Assembly (NCBI GenBank): GCA_031551875.1
Contig: JAVBNA010000005.1
Span: forward strand, 19,963-83,962
Length of the DNA: 64,000 nt
Source of the DNA: JAVBNA01 sp031551875
GTDB taxonomy: Bacteria > Bacillota > Clostridia > Oscillospirales > Acutalibacteraceae
Reading direction: 5' to 3'
Shown here: positions 32,729 to 41,586 of the stretch, piece by piece
How positions within the stretch are numbered: position 1 is the first letter of the stretch
How the letters are laid out: each line of letters starts with the position of its first letter
Program-made: the position numbers and the translations under genes
Notes under the pieces: model-generated
What the model saw: only the letters and a program-made list of their open reading frames with translations
Database searches by the model: none
Told to the model about the DNA's origin: nothing

Positions 32729-33481
32729 TCACTCTTTTTCTTTCTTCCGTAATTCTTCCCGAAGCTTGTACAGGGTATACATGTCCTCGCGCGTCAGATT
32801 GCCCGGCCGAAGCAGGTCGGGACGCTTGAGCGCCGTGCGGCGCACCGATTGCTCGCGCCGCCATTTGACAATGTTGGCATGGTGCCCTGACAGAAGCACC
32901 TCGGGCACCATCCTCTCCCGCCAGACCGCCGGGCGGGTGTACTGCGGATATTCCAGAAGTCCCGCGTAGTGGCTCTCCTCGGTGAAGCATTCCTCCTCCG
33001 ACAGCACCCCCGGCACGAGCCTCGCAATGCTGTCCGCCACCATCAGCGCCGGAAGCTCGCCGCCGGTCAGTACAAAATCCCCGATGGAGACCTCCTCGTC
33101 AACCAGCTCTTCAATCACCCGCTCGTCCACGCCCTCGTAGTGCCCGCATAAAAAGGCAACGTGGTCAAGCGTTGACAGCTCGTTCGCGCGGCGCTGGGTG
33201 AAAGGCGCGCCCTGGGGCGACAGGTATATCAGGTGCGGGCGCATGCCCGCCTGCTCGCACACCGCCTCAAAACAAGCTGCAATGGGCTCGGCGCGCATGA
33301 GCATACCCATGCCGCCCCCGAAGGTGTAGCCGTCCACCTGGTGGTGCTTATCGTAGGCGTAATCTCGGATCTGGTGGCAGACCACCTCGAGAAGCCCCTT
33401 CTTCTGCGCCCGTCCGATGATGCTTTCGCCCATCACCGTCGCGCACATATCGGGGAACAGGGTCAGGATATCAATTCTCAT
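32729..33481 (-). CDS. trmD: tRNA (guanine-37-N1)-methyltransferase
   Basis: Methylates G37 next to the anticodon, preventing frameshifting. 250 residues of SPOUT fold, with IDILTLFPDM at the start and the knot signature LCGHYEGVDERV, then ISIGDFVLTGGELPA-like VSIGDFVLTGGELPALM. Last gene of the ylxM-ffh-rpsP-khpA-rimM-trmD operon; overlaps rimM by 11 bases. Confidence 0.98.
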   Translation of the reverse strand: MRIDILTLFPDMCATVMGESIIGRAQKKGLLEVVCHQIRDYAYDKHHQVDGYTFGGGMGMLMRAEPIAACFEAVCEQAGMRPHLIYLSPQGAPFTQRRANELSTLDHVAFLCGHYEGVDERVIEELVDEEVSIGDFVLTGGELPALMVADSIARLVPGVLSEEECFTEESHYAGLLEYPQYTRPAVWRERMVPEVLLSGHHANIVKWRREQSVRRTALKRPDLLRPGNLTREDMYTLYKLREELRKKEKE

Positions 33482-33986
33482 GGTCGAACAGTCCCTCCAG
33501 CGGCTTGATGCGCATCACTCCGACGTCAATGTCGATCGAGACAATTACGGTCGGGATGGCGGGGATGAGCGTTTTTTTGCCCCCTTCATCGGTGATTTCA
33601 TAGACGTCGTTCGCGCCGGTCTCGAGCACTTCGGTCAGTGTCCCGTAACACAGTCCGCTGTCCGCGTCCTCCACGGCAAGTCCAACCAGATCCTGTATAA
33701 AGTAGGTATCCTCAGGGAGGTTTAAGTCGCCGCGGTCGAGATAGAGCACCTTGCCGCGCAGCGCGTCCGCCTGCTCCACCGTGTCCACGTCCGCAAGGGT
33801 CATGAGCACCAGCGTCTTGTGCACCCGGGCGCCCTTCACCGCATATCTCTCCGCGCCGTCCTTGCCGTACAGCGTTGACAAAGCGCAGAGCACCTCCGGC
33901 GAATCACACCACGACTGTACCCGCAGCTCGCCGCGGATGCCATGGGTTCCGACAATTTTTCCCGCCTCCAGGAATCGTTTTTTCAT
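33471..33986 (-). CDS. rimM: 16S rRNA processing protein RimM
   Basis: 171-residue ribosome maturation factor that binds S19 and the 30S head. N-terminal GKIVGTHGIRGELRV and C-terminal PRC-barrel (EDTYFIQDLVGLAVED, KTLIPAIPTVIVSIDIDVGVM). Overlaps trmD by 11 bases. A hairpin at 34018-34040 lies just upstream, between khpA and rimM. Confidence 0.96.
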   Translation of the reverse strand: MKKRFLEAGKIVGTHGIRGELRVQSWCDSPEVLCALSTLYGKDGAERYAVKGARVHKTLVLMTLADVDTVEQADALRGKVLYLDRGDLNLPEDTYFIQDLVGLAVEDADSGLCYGTLTEVLETGANDVYEITDEGGKKTLIPAIPTVIVSIDIDVGVMRIKPLEGLFDHEN

Positions 33987-34017
33987 TGTTTCACGCCCCC
34001 TCCACTAAAAGAAAAAA

Positions 34018-34040
34018 CCGCAACCGTTTTGCGATTGCGG
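34018..34040 (-). terminator. Hairpin with T-run between khpA and rimM (partial terminator?)
   Basis: CCGCAA (34018-34023) pairs with TTGCGG (34035-34040), with inner CG/CG, and TTTTTTCTTTT follows on the minus strand. Because rimM-trmD lie beyond it in the same operon, it probably acts as an attenuator rather than a full stop. Confidence 0.55.
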
Positions 34041-34102
34041 CCCGCAGGCAGACCGGGGAAGGCGCCGCCTCTCCCGGCCCTAAAAGGACTTCCGCCCCAA
34101 TG

Positions 34103-34345
34103 TTAGTCGATCTCAACGGAGACCTTCTGCTCCTGTCGGCTGGCCGCCGCGCGCATCACAATGCGAATGGCTTTTGCAATGCGGCCCTGCTTGCCGATGA
34201 CACGGCCCATGTCATTCTCCGCCACATGCAGATGGTAAACAACCGTGCCGTCCTCGGCCGGCTCGTCCACATCCACAGATACGGCGTCGGGATTTTCAAC
34301 CAAACCTTGCGCCAACGTAATGAGTAAATCTTTCACTTCGTTCAC
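34103..34345 (-). CDS. khpA: KH-domain RNA-binding protein KhpA
   Basis: 80 residues, single KH domain with the GxxG loop in GRVIGKQGRIAKAIR. In Firmicutes KhpA binds RNA, often with KhpB, and influences cell division. It sits in the conserved place between rpsP and rimM, 7 bases after rpsP. RBS GGCGAGGTG. Confidence 0.95.
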   Translation of the reverse strand: MNEVKDLLITLAQGLVENPDAVSVDVDEPAEDGTVVYHLHVAENDMGRVIGKQGRIAKAIRIVMRAAASRQEQKVSVEID

Positions 34346-34352
34346 CTCGCCT

Positions 34353-34595
34353 CTAGAGAATGTTGTTTTTCTTGAAAAGTGCTTTCACGGTATCGGTGGG
34401 CTGAGCGCCGTTTTCGATCCATTTTTTTGCCTTGTCCGCGTCGATTTTAACCACCGACGGTTCCTCAAGGGGGTTGTAATACCCAATCTCCTCAATGAAA
34501 CGGCCATCGCGGGGATATCTCGAATCGGCGACCACAATGCGGTAGAAGGGCGCTTTCTTGGCGCCCATGCGGCGCAGTCTGATTTTCACTGCCAT
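34353..34595 (-). CDS. rpsP: 30S ribosomal protein S16
   Basis: 80 residues beginning MAVKIRLRRMGAKKAPFYR with DSRYPRDGRFIEEIGYYNP. The start is fixed by GGGAGGTG just upstream of this ATG; a further in-frame ATG at 34628 is not needed. Downstream partner of ffh in the conserved operon. Confidence 0.98.
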   Translation of the reverse strand: MAVKIRLRRMGAKKAPFYRIVVADSRYPRDGRFIEEIGYYNPLEEPSVVKIDADKAKKWIENGAQPTDTVKALFKKNNIL

Positions 34596-34693
34596 CTTTT
34601 TCACCTCCCACTGAAAATATTCATACAATCAACAACAGGAAATCCTGTGGTGAACAAAATTAATCTTCCCTGCCGCAAGAAGGCAAGAAGAGA

Positions 34694-34721
34694 TTGGATC
34701 CAGCGTCACGCTGGTTAAAAG
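34694..34721. repeat. Second copy of the CCAGCGT-ACGCTGG palindrome
   Basis: 25 of 28 bases match the minus strand of 24044-24071, centred on a perfect 15-base palindrome-like core (34700-34714). It overlaps the end of ffh and lies between ffh and rpsP. The outer arms of the 92-bp element are not present here, so this would be a fragment. Confidence 0.55.
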
Positions 34722-36055
34722 CCCATCCTGTCCATTCCCATCGGGGGCATCCGACGCTTTTTGCCGCCCTTGCCTCCAAACTGACGGATCATTTTCTGCG
34801 TCTGCTCAAGCTGCTTAATCAGGCGGTTGACATCCTCCACCTTCATGCCGCTGCCGGCCGCAATGCGGCGCTTGCGCGACGGGTTGATCAGATCGGGCTT
34901 GGCGCGCTCGGCGGGCGTCATGGACAGAATAATTGCCACGGTGCGATCCATAATACGGTCATCGACGTCGACATCGCGCAGCTGCTTTTCTACGCCGGGT
35001 AGCTTACTGAGAATATTTTTGATCGGCCCCATCTTCTTGACTTGCATAAACTGGTCGTACAGGTCGTTGAAGTCGAGCTTGTTCATCTTGATTTTCTGCG
35101 CCATCTCCTCAGCCTTCTCAGCGTCGAGCTCCTGCTCGGCTTGCTCGATCAGGGTGAGCATGTCGCCCATGCCCAGGATACGGCTCGCCATGCGCTCCGG
35201 ATGGAAAACCTCCAGATCCTCAAGCTTTTCGCCCGTACCGGAAAACTTGACCGGCTTTCCGGTCACCGACCGCACCGACAGCGCCGCGCCGCCGCGCGTA
35301 TCGCCATCCAGCTTGGTTAATATCACGCCGTCAATCTCCAGCGTTTCGTTGAAGGTTTTCGCCACGTTGACCGCGTCCTGTCCGGTCATGGCGTCGACCA
35401 CCAGCAGAATTTCGTTGGGCTCCACCGCCTCTTTGATGCGGCGCAGCTCCTCCATCAGCTCGGTATCTATGTGCAGCCGGCCGGCGGTGTCGATGATCAC
35501 AAAGTCGTTGCCGTGATCCTTCGCGTGGGTGATCGCTTTCTTCGAGATGGTCACCGGGTCGGTCGTACCCATTTCAAAAACCGGCACGCCCGCCTTGGAG
35601 CCGACCACCTGAAGCTGGGTAATCGCCGCCGGACGGTAGATATCACACGCAGCCATCAGCGGCCTGTGCCCCTGCTTTTTCAGCATGAGCGCGAGTTTTC
35701 CAGCATGGGTGGTCTTGCCCGAGCCCTGAAGCCCGCACAGCATGATCACGGTCGGCGGGTGCTTGGCAAATTCGAGGCGGCTTTGTTCCCCGCCCATTAA
35801 GGCTGTGAGCTCCTCGTTGACAATCTTGATCACCATCTGCGCCGGTGTCAGGCTCTGCATGACCTCCGAACCCACCGCACGCGCGGTGACAGCGGCGGTG
35901 AAATCCTTGGCGACTTTATAGTTGACGTCGGCCTCAAGCAGCGCCAGACGCACTTCCCGCATGGCCTCCTTGACGTCGGCCTCGGTCAGCTTTCCCTTGG
36001 AACGCAGACGCTTAAAGGCGGCCGACAGTTTATCCGCTAAGCTTTCAAATGCCAA
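34715..36055 (-). CDS. ffh: Signal recognition particle protein Ffh (SRP54)
   Basis: GTPase that binds signal peptides and SRP RNA and targets nascent membrane proteins to FtsY. 446 residues: N domain, G domain with CGLQGSGKTTHAGKLA and DTAGRLHID, then a Met-rich M domain with a RKRRIAAGSG signature ending MPPMGMDRMGF. Follows ylxM by 34 bases. Confidence 0.99.
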   Translation of the reverse strand: MAFESLADKLSAAFKRLRSKGKLTEADVKEAMREVRLALLEADVNYKVAKDFTAAVTARAVGSEVMQSLTPAQMVIKIVNEELTALMGGEQSRLEFAKHPPTVIMLCGLQGSGKTTHAGKLALMLKKQGHRPLMAACDIYRPAAITQLQVVGSKAGVPVFEMGTTDPVTISKKAITHAKDHGNDFVIIDTAGRLHIDTELMEELRRIKEAVEPNEILLVVDAMTGQDAVNVAKTFNETLEIDGVILTKLDGDTRGGAALSVRSVTGKPVKFSGTGEKLEDLEVFHPERMASRILGMGDMLTLIEQAEQELDAEKAEEMAQKIKMNKLDFNDLYDQFMQVKKMGPIKNILSKLPGVEKQLRDVDVDDRIMDRTVAIILSMTPAERAKPDLINPSRKRRIAAGSGMKVEDVNRLIKQLEQTQKMIRQFGGKGGKKRRMPPMGMDRMGF

Positions 36056-36089
36056 ATGTGGTTCCTCCTTGGCTCATGGCTCGCCGCGC

Positions 36090-36452
36090 CTACTCAGACA
36101 GGGCGTCGGCCACGGCGATGATCTCGCGTGCGCGGGAGGATATCTCCCGGCTGTATCCGTAACGGTCGTTGTAAGTTTCAATGTCCTGCGCCGCGCGGCG
36201 GATGCTCTCCAGCGCTTCGCTTACCTCGCGAAACCGCTTGCACAGTCCCAGTTTTTCCTCCATGTCCGAAAGGATCGCCTCGGTGCGCAGGATCGCGTCG
36301 CGTGCGCCCTGCCGAGTGATACCCTCATTCTCGCCGATCTCGGAGAAGGACAGGTCCTCATTGTGATAAAATTCAATCATTTCGCGCTGTTTTTGCGTCA
36401 GCAACGCGCCGTAAAAGTCCAGAAGCAGGGACATTTCCAAGTTTTGCGCCAT
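36090..36452 (-). CDS. ylxM: YlxM-family putative DNA-binding protein (UPF0122)
   Basis: 120 residues with a sigma-70 region-4-like helix-turn-helix (QREMIEFYHNEDLSFSEIGENEGITRQGARDAI split here at IGENEGITRQG). It always neighbours ffh in Firmicutes and is thought to modulate the SRP pathway. The start is placed at the ATG 36450-36452 (GAGAGGG upstream), which begins MAQNLEMSLLLDFYG; the longer frame upstream lies in the promoter region. Head gene of the operon. Confidence 0.9.
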   Translation of the reverse strand: MAQNLEMSLLLDFYGALLTQKQREMIEFYHNEDLSFSEIGENEGITRQGARDAILRTEAILSDMEEKLGLCKRFREVSEALESIRRAAQDIETYNDRYGYSREISSRAREIIAVADALSE

Positions 36453-36501
36453 TTCATCCCTCTCCCCATCTTCATGTAAAGCAATTTCCTTTACCTGTGG
36501 G

Positions 36502-36530
36502 AGTATAGCATAAAACAGCGTGCATGTCAA
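36502..36530 (-). promoter_or_regulatory. Promoter of the ylxM-ffh-rpsP-khpA-rimM-trmD operon
   Basis: Minus strand consensus TTGACA (36525-36530), 17-base spacer, TATACT (36502-36507). The -35 lies within the inverted repeat at 36518-36553. Confidence 0.75.
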
Positions 36531-36553
36531 GTATTTTTACTTGACACGCACGC
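36518..36553 (-). repeat. 16-bp inverted repeat, terminator or operator, overlapping the ylxM promoter
   Basis: Arms 36518-36533 and 36538-36553 match at 15 of 16 positions around a 4-base loop. On the minus strand it is a plausible terminator for the upstream ypmS-like gene (TGTTTTATG follows), and its 3' arm contains the ylxM -35 box. Confidence 0.65.
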
Positions 36554-36574
36554 CGCGTAATCACGTACCTAAAA

Positions 36575-37303
36575 TTAATTCGAACCGCCAAACTGCTCCG
36601 CCACAATCTCAAGCAGGAAATCCTTGAGGCTTTCGGTGCGGATGAAGTACCCGTCAGAGACGGTGGACAGCTCATGCACCTGAAAGGTGGTCTTTTTTCC
36701 CAGAATGTCCAGCGTCAGGAAGGAGGAATCGACCAGAATCGCCCCTTCGCGGTAGCTGAGAAAGTCGGCAAACTTCACCTGCTTCATATAGGAATCAACC
36801 AGGAAGGGGGGAATGGTCAGCTCTCCGATTTTTGTCTTTTCAATTGTGGCGGTGAAATAGCGTTGGGTCGCGCTGACCTCTCGGATGCCGATGGAGACTT
36901 CCATTTGCAGGACAAGCTGATTGTTCATGTAGGTAAACGGCATGACGATCAGCGCCCGTTCCCCATCCTCGGTCACGTCAAAGTAGAGGTCGGTCGGGGC
37001 AGATTCCTCCTGTGCCGGCTGATTTTCCAGAAAGTACGCCACCGTGTCGGTCATTTCCTGCGGCGTGAGGGTCAGCTCCCCTTTGTCGCCCAGCTCGAAC
37101 ACCACCCGGGACAGGGCGTTTAGACTCGGAGTCTTCGAGTACCTGTGGGATACATTGTCCTGCAAAAGCAGGGTGATGTGAACCACCCCCGCGATCAGCA
37201 GCGCCGCCAGCAGCACAATAACTGTGATCAGGATGGCCTTGCCCGTCCGGTGTTTTTTGGGATGGGTGTCCTTCACGATTCCCTCTATGATCTCCTGATT
37301 CAT
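36575..37303 (-). CDS. YpmS-like (DUF2140) membrane-anchored protein
   Basis: 242 residues. N-terminal cytoplasmic stub of about 20, one TM helix (AILITVIVLLAALLIAGVVH, about 23-45), then an extracytoplasmic domain with repeated beta segments (TPQEMTDTVAYFLEN, EVSIGIREVSATQRYFTATIEK, TIPPFLVDSYMKQV) like the DUF2140/YpmS family of lipid-binding-like proteins. Function unknown. It begins 13 bases after mutS2 and ends in the inverted repeat at 36518. Confidence 0.7.
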   Translation of the reverse strand: MNQEIIEGIVKDTHPKKHRTGKAILITVIVLLAALLIAGVVHITLLLQDNVSHRYSKTPSLNALSRVVFELGDKGELTLTPQEMTDTVAYFLENQPAQEESAPTDLYFDVTEDGERALIVMPFTYMNNQLVLQMEVSIGIREVSATQRYFTATIEKTKIGELTIPPFLVDSYMKQVKFADFLSYREGAILVDSSFLTLDILGKKTTFQVHELSTVSDGYFIRTESLKDFLLEIVAEQFGGSN

Positions 37304-37316
37304 GCCGTCTCCTCCT

Positions 37317-39686
37317 CTATTGTTTGAGCTCCACCACCGTGACGCCCGACTCGCCCTCTCCGTAAGCGCCCAGCCGGAAGGTGCGCACCGATGGGTGGGT
37401 TTTCAGAAAGCGGTGCACCGCGGCGCGCAGTGCGCCTGTGCCCTTGCCGTGGATGACTGTAAACTCATGGATGCCCATCACGAGCGAGGAATCGATGAAC
37501 CGGTCGAGCTCCAACTCAGCGTCAATTGCCATCTGTCCGCGCAGGTCAAGCTCTGTGCGCACTGTGGTTTCCATCTTGCTTTTGACGTTGCGGGTGACAC
37601 TCGCCTTGGGCTTATTTGCCTTCTGTGCCTCCATCAGGCGCAGGTTTTTGACATGCACCTTTGTTTTCATGATACCGGCCTGCACCACCGCGTATCCCGA
37701 CGAATCGGGCAATTCGAGCACGGTGCCGCTTTTGCCAATGTCATGGATCTGCACCGGGTCGCCGATTTTAAGCGCCCTTGGCAGTACATATTCGTCGTCG
37801 GTCTGCTTCTCCACGACCGGATTGGCGGTATTCTCGAGGAGACGCATCCCTGCTTTTATGCGCGCCTTTGCCTCGGCGGCGTCCAGCTTTTTGGCCTCCC
37901 GGCGCATGTCCTCCAGCTCGTCAAGCAGCCCCTGCGCCTGCACTTTGGCCTTCGCAACCAGCCCGGCTGCCTCCTGCCGTACCCGCTCGAGCTCCTTTTC
38001 CCGGTGACGCTCGAGCTCCTCCCGGTGCTTCTGGGAGGCATTTTTCGCCTGCTCGGCCTCGTCGCGCAGCCGCCGCGTCTCCTTCCGCTCCTCCTCCAGC
38101 CGCTGACGGCTCACCTCCAGCGCACTGACCACCTCTTCAAAGCGGGAGTTTTCCGAGGAGATCAGGCTCTGCGCGTGCTCCACAATCGCCTTGGGGATGC
38201 CCAGCCGCTCGCTGATCGCAAAGGCGTTGGAACGCCCCGGCACGCCGATCAGCAGGCGGTAGGTGGGACGCAGGGTGGCCACGTCAAACTCACAGCAGGC
38301 GTTTTCCACGCCGGTCGTCTCCAGCGCGTATACCTTGAGCTCGGCGTAGTGGGTGGTCGCCGCGAGCTTTGCGCCCTTGCTGCGCAGATGCTCGAGGATG
38401 GAGGTGGCAAGCGCCGCGCCCTCGACCGGGTCGGTGCCCGCTCCCAGCTCGTCGAGCAGGACAAGGCTTTGGGGATCCACCGTATCAATGATGTGAATGA
38501 TGTTGGTCATGTGAGAGGAGAAGGTGGACAGGCTCTGTTCAATGCTCTGCTCGTCGCCGATGTCGGCGAGGATGTGGTCAAAGACCGACAGTGCACTCTC
38601 GTCCTGCGCCGGGACCATCAGGCCGCACATCGCCATCAGGGATAAAAGCCCGATGGTCTTGAGCGACACGGTTTTGCCGCCGGTGTTGGGGCCGGTGATG
38701 ACCAGCGTGTCAAAATGAAGCCCCAGCTGTATGTCGGTGGGTACCACTTTGGCGGGATCAATCAGCGGGTGGCGGGCTTTTTTCAGGTCAATACGCCCCT
38801 TGTCGTTCATGACCGGCATGGTCGCCTTCATTTTATAGGCCAGATGCGCCTTCGCGAACACAAGGTTAAGCTCCACGGTGGCATTGTAGCCCTCGCAGAC
38901 CGCGTCGGCGAAGCCGCCCACCTCGGCCGACAGCAACGTCAGAATCCGCTCAATCTCGGCGTCCTCCTGGGAGAGCAGTACCTTGATCTCGTTGTTGGCC
39001 TCCACGACGCCCATCGGTTCCACAAAGACGGTCGCGCCGCTTGCCGACGTGTCATGCACAAGTCCGGGCACGTCGCCCCGGCACTCTGCCTTGACCGGCA
39101 CCACAAACCGGCCGCCGCGCATGGTGACCAGCGTGTCCTGTAAAAATTTCTGATAGTGGGGCGAACGAATCATTTTGTCCAGCTGTTCGCGCGCGCGGTT
39201 CTGTGCGTTCTTGATCTTGCGGCGGATGGCGGCGAGCTCAGGGGAGGCATTGTCCGCCATCTGATCCTCCGACTCGATGCAGGACAGAATGCGCTCCTCC
39301 ATATATTTGTTGACGCACAGCGCCTCAAAACGCCAGTCGATGGCGGTCTCCACGCCCGCCGAATGTTTGCGCCACTCCTGCAGCGCCCGCATCACACGCA
39401 GCACCTCCGCGACGCGCAGCAGTTCGAGCATGGAAAGCACCGCGCCCGCCTCAGCACGGCGCAGGGCGGAATTCATGTTTTTGACGCCGCCGAAGGAGGG
39501 GCTGCCGAACCGGCCGATCAGCATGTGCGCCGCGTCGGTTTCGGACAGGATCTGCTTCACTTCAAAAAGCCCTGTGGAGGGCTCGGTCGCGCGGGCGAGC
39601 TCAGCCGCGTCCTGGCAGGAGGTCTCCTGCGCAAGCAGCTCCAAAATCTTGGGCAGCTCCAGCGCGTTATTGTGTCGATTGTTCAT
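37317..39686 (-). CDS. mutS2: Endonuclease MutS2
   Basis: 789-residue MutS-family ATPase with Walker A GPNTGGKTVSLKT (about 332), Walker B-type LVLLDELGAGTDPVEGAAL, a long coiled coil (about 510-640) and a C-terminal Smr domain (about 715-789, ELDLRGQMAIDAELEL and VIHGKGTGALR). MutS2 suppresses recombination and, in Bacillus, acts at collided ribosomes; which role applies here is not shown. Follows recO by 24 bases. Confidence 0.97.
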   Translation of the reverse strand: MNNRHNNALELPKILELLAQETSCQDAAELARATEPSTGLFEVKQILSETDAAHMLIGRFGSPSFGGVKNMNSALRRAEAGAVLSMLELLRVAEVLRVMRALQEWRKHSAGVETAIDWRFEALCVNKYMEERILSCIESEDQMADNASPELAAIRRKIKNAQNRAREQLDKMIRSPHYQKFLQDTLVTMRGGRFVVPVKAECRGDVPGLVHDTSASGATVFVEPMGVVEANNEIKVLLSQEDAEIERILTLLSAEVGGFADAVCEGYNATVELNLVFAKAHLAYKMKATMPVMNDKGRIDLKKARHPLIDPAKVVPTDIQLGLHFDTLVITGPNTGGKTVSLKTIGLLSLMAMCGLMVPAQDESALSVFDHILADIGDEQSIEQSLSTFSSHMTNIIHIIDTVDPQSLVLLDELGAGTDPVEGAALATSILEHLRSKGAKLAATTHYAELKVYALETTGVENACCEFDVATLRPTYRLLIGVPGRSNAFAISERLGIPKAIVEHAQSLISSENSRFEEVVSALEVSRQRLEEERKETRRLRDEAEQAKNASQKHREELERHREKELERVRQEAAGLVAKAKVQAQGLLDELEDMRREAKKLDAAEAKARIKAGMRLLENTANPVVEKQTDDEYVLPRALKIGDPVQIHDIGKSGTVLELPDSSGYAVVQAGIMKTKVHVKNLRLMEAQKANKPKASVTRNVKSKMETTVRTELDLRGQMAIDAELELDRFIDSSLVMGIHEFTVIHGKGTGALRAAVHRFLKTHPSVRTFRLGAYGEGESGVTVVELKQ

Positions 39687-39710
39687 ATTTCAATGCTCCC
39701 TGATATGTAA

Positions 39711-40463
39711 TTACGGTTTCGCTTTGATGCTTTCATAAAAGGTCAGCGTCCCCGGGACGCGGTCGGTGATGCTCAGGATATACGCCTGCGCCGCCTGCGC
39801 AAGCTCGATCGACGAGCCCTGTGGCAGCGTGAAGGAAAAAAGCTTCTCAAACTCGGCGTACACCGCGTGACGCAGGGCGGTCAGCGCCCCCCGCCCCAGC
39901 GGCAGGGCTGCTTCCCCGTCCGGCGTGTAGCACGCCGCGCAAAATATTTTCGCCTGACGGGGCAGAAAAAACATGGTGTCTGCCTCATAGCCGCCGCACC
40001 CCGCGCACATGACAAGGTCGGGCATATAGCCCGACTTGGACGTGAGCCGCAGCTCGAACGCCGCCTTGAGAAGCGCCTCATCCCTGAGGCCGCGGCTTAA
40101 ATAAAACAATGCGTTGAGCAGCAGTCGCAAAACTCCTTCAGACTCGACCTCCTCGGGGACAAGCATCAGGGCAAGCTCACAGAAATACTGGGCGAGTGTG
40201 AGCTTTTCGAGATCGTTCCGCACCCCGTAAAACAGCTCTTTTGCCTCGGCATCGCTTACTGTATAGCCCGACTTGGACTGGTAAAACACAAAGTCAGAAT
40301 AGCACAGCAGCTGTGTCGCGGAGGAGTTTTTGTGCTTTAAGTTGTAGGCGCCGTTGGCAAAGGCCCGCAGGATGCCCCGGTCACGCGTCAAAATGGTAAT
40401 CAGGCGGTCGGCTTCCCCGACTTTCTGTTCCTTCAGCACCACGCCGTCGGTGCGGATCTGCAT
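39711..40463 (-). CDS. recO: DNA repair protein RecO
   Basis: 250 residues: OB-fold N-terminus (IRTDGVVLKEQKVGEADRL), helical domain, and a Cys4 zinc site (CAGCGG and CAACYT segments). Loads RecA with RecR at gaps. The start is the ATG at 40461-40463, preceded by GGAGGAGG; a further upstream in-frame start is not needed. Overlaps the YqzL-like gene by 83 bases. Confidence 0.95.
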   Translation of the reverse strand: MQIRTDGVVLKEQKVGEADRLITILTRDRGILRAFANGAYNLKHKNSSATQLLCYSDFVFYQSKSGYTVSDAEAKELFYGVRNDLEKLTLAQYFCELALMLVPEEVESEGVLRLLLNALFYLSRGLRDEALLKAAFELRLTSKSGYMPDLVMCAGCGGYEADTMFFLPRQAKIFCAACYTPDGEAALPLGRGALTALRHAVYAEFEKLFSFTLPQGSSIELAQAAQAYILSITDRVPGTLTFYESIKAKP

Positions 40464-40575
40464 ACGGATTGTCCTCCTCCCCCGTGCCGGCACGGCCCGC
40501 GAGCGCTTTATAGTTTAGATAGTCCAGGACACTTCCCGTCTGCAAGAAGCGATCCCACGCTTTATAATCATCCAT
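40381..40575 (-). CDS. YqzL-like small protein
   Basis: A 64-residue frame with a strong RBS (CAGGAGGTG) starting MDDYKAWDRFLQTGSVLDYL, which resembles the YqzL small proteins found between era and recO in Bacillus. The last ~27 codons overlap the recO start in another frame and look low-complexity (DPHRRRGAEG), so the true product may be this full frame or may be truncated. Function unknown. Confidence 0.6.
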   Translation of the reverse strand: MDDYKAWDRFLQTGSVLDYLNYKALAGRAGTGEEDNPYADPHRRRGAEGTESRGSRPPDYHFDA

Positions 40576-40668
40576 ATTTTCGCACCTCCTGTCACAAAAA
40601 GTGTACCACAAAGGCGCGTCAATTATTGTAGGGAAATGCTGTCAACGGTCTTACTTAGGGCAAAAAAC

Positions 40669-41583
40669 TCAGTCCTGGTCGTACCCGAAACTCCTCAAAA
40701 GATTGTCGCGGTTGCGCCAGTCCTCCTTGACCTTGACCCAGGTCTTGAGATTGATTTTTCCGCCGAAAAACTGCTCCATGTCCTCGCGGGCGTAGCTGCC
40801 CACCTTTTTGAGCATTTCCCCGCCCTTGCCGATCACGATGCCCTTATGGCTGTCCTTTTCACAGTAGATCACCGCGTCGATGTCGGTAACATTGCCGTCC
40901 TCCCGCTCGCGCATGCGCTCAATGCCCACCGCGATGCCGTGGGGGATCTCCTTGTCGAGCAGGCGCAGCAGCTTTTCGCGGATGATCTCGGCCGCGATCA
41001 CCTTTTCGGGCTGGTCGGTCAACGTGTCGTCGGCAAAGAAGTGAGGGCTTTCAAACGCGTGCCCCATCAGCTCCCCGATCAGGGTGTCCACGCCCACCGG
41101 CTTTGTCGCCGAAACCGGCACCACCGCCTCAAAGGCAAAAATCCCGGTATACGCGGCGATCTGCCCTGCGAGCTGGGTCTTGTCCCCCAGCGTATCAATT
41201 TTGTTGATGGCCAAAATGGCGGGGATGTCCTCTTTTTTGAAGCGCTCCATCAAATCGAGCTCCGCCTTCTGCGGCTCGGTGCCCGCTTCCACAACGAGCA
41301 AACACACGTCCACGCCCGAAATCGATTCGGTGATCGACCTGACCATGTAGTCGCCCAGCCGGGTACGCGGCTTATGCAGCCCCGGCGTGTCAATGAATAC
41401 CAGCTGGGTTTCCCCTCTGGTCAGTACGCCCATGATGCGGGTGCGGGTGGTCTGCGGCTTTTTGGACACGATGGCGACCTTGACGCCCAGCATCTCGTTG
41501 AGCAGGGAAGATTTTCCCACGTTGGGACGTCCCACAATGGCGATAAAGGCCGATTTCTGCCCATTTTTATTTTCTACGTTCAA
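40669..41583 (-). CDS. era: GTPase Era
   Basis: 304 residues: G1 GRPNVGKSSLLN, G2 QTTRTR, G3 DTPGLHKP, G4 NKID, then a C-terminal KH domain (GIVIGKGGEMLKKVGSYAR). Required for 16S rRNA/30S maturation. Three bases after dgkA. Confidence 0.99.
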   Translation of the reverse strand: MNVENKNGQKSAFIAIVGRPNVGKSSLLNEMLGVKVAIVSKKPQTTRTRIMGVLTRGETQLVFIDTPGLHKPRTRLGDYMVRSITESISGVDVCLLVVEAGTEPQKAELDLMERFKKEDIPAILAINKIDTLGDKTQLAGQIAAYTGIFAFEAVVPVSATKPVGVDTLIGELMGHAFESPHFFADDTLTDQPEKVIAAEIIREKLLRLLDKEIPHGIAVGIERMREREDGNVTDIDAVIYCEKDSHKGIVIGKGGEMLKKVGSYAREDMEQFFGGKINLKTWVKVKEDWRNRDNLLRSFGYDQD

Positions 41584-41586
41584 GCT

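Noticed and set aside
37302..38645. A 447-codon plus-strand frame opposite mutS2
   Set aside because: Same reason; no domain or RBS.
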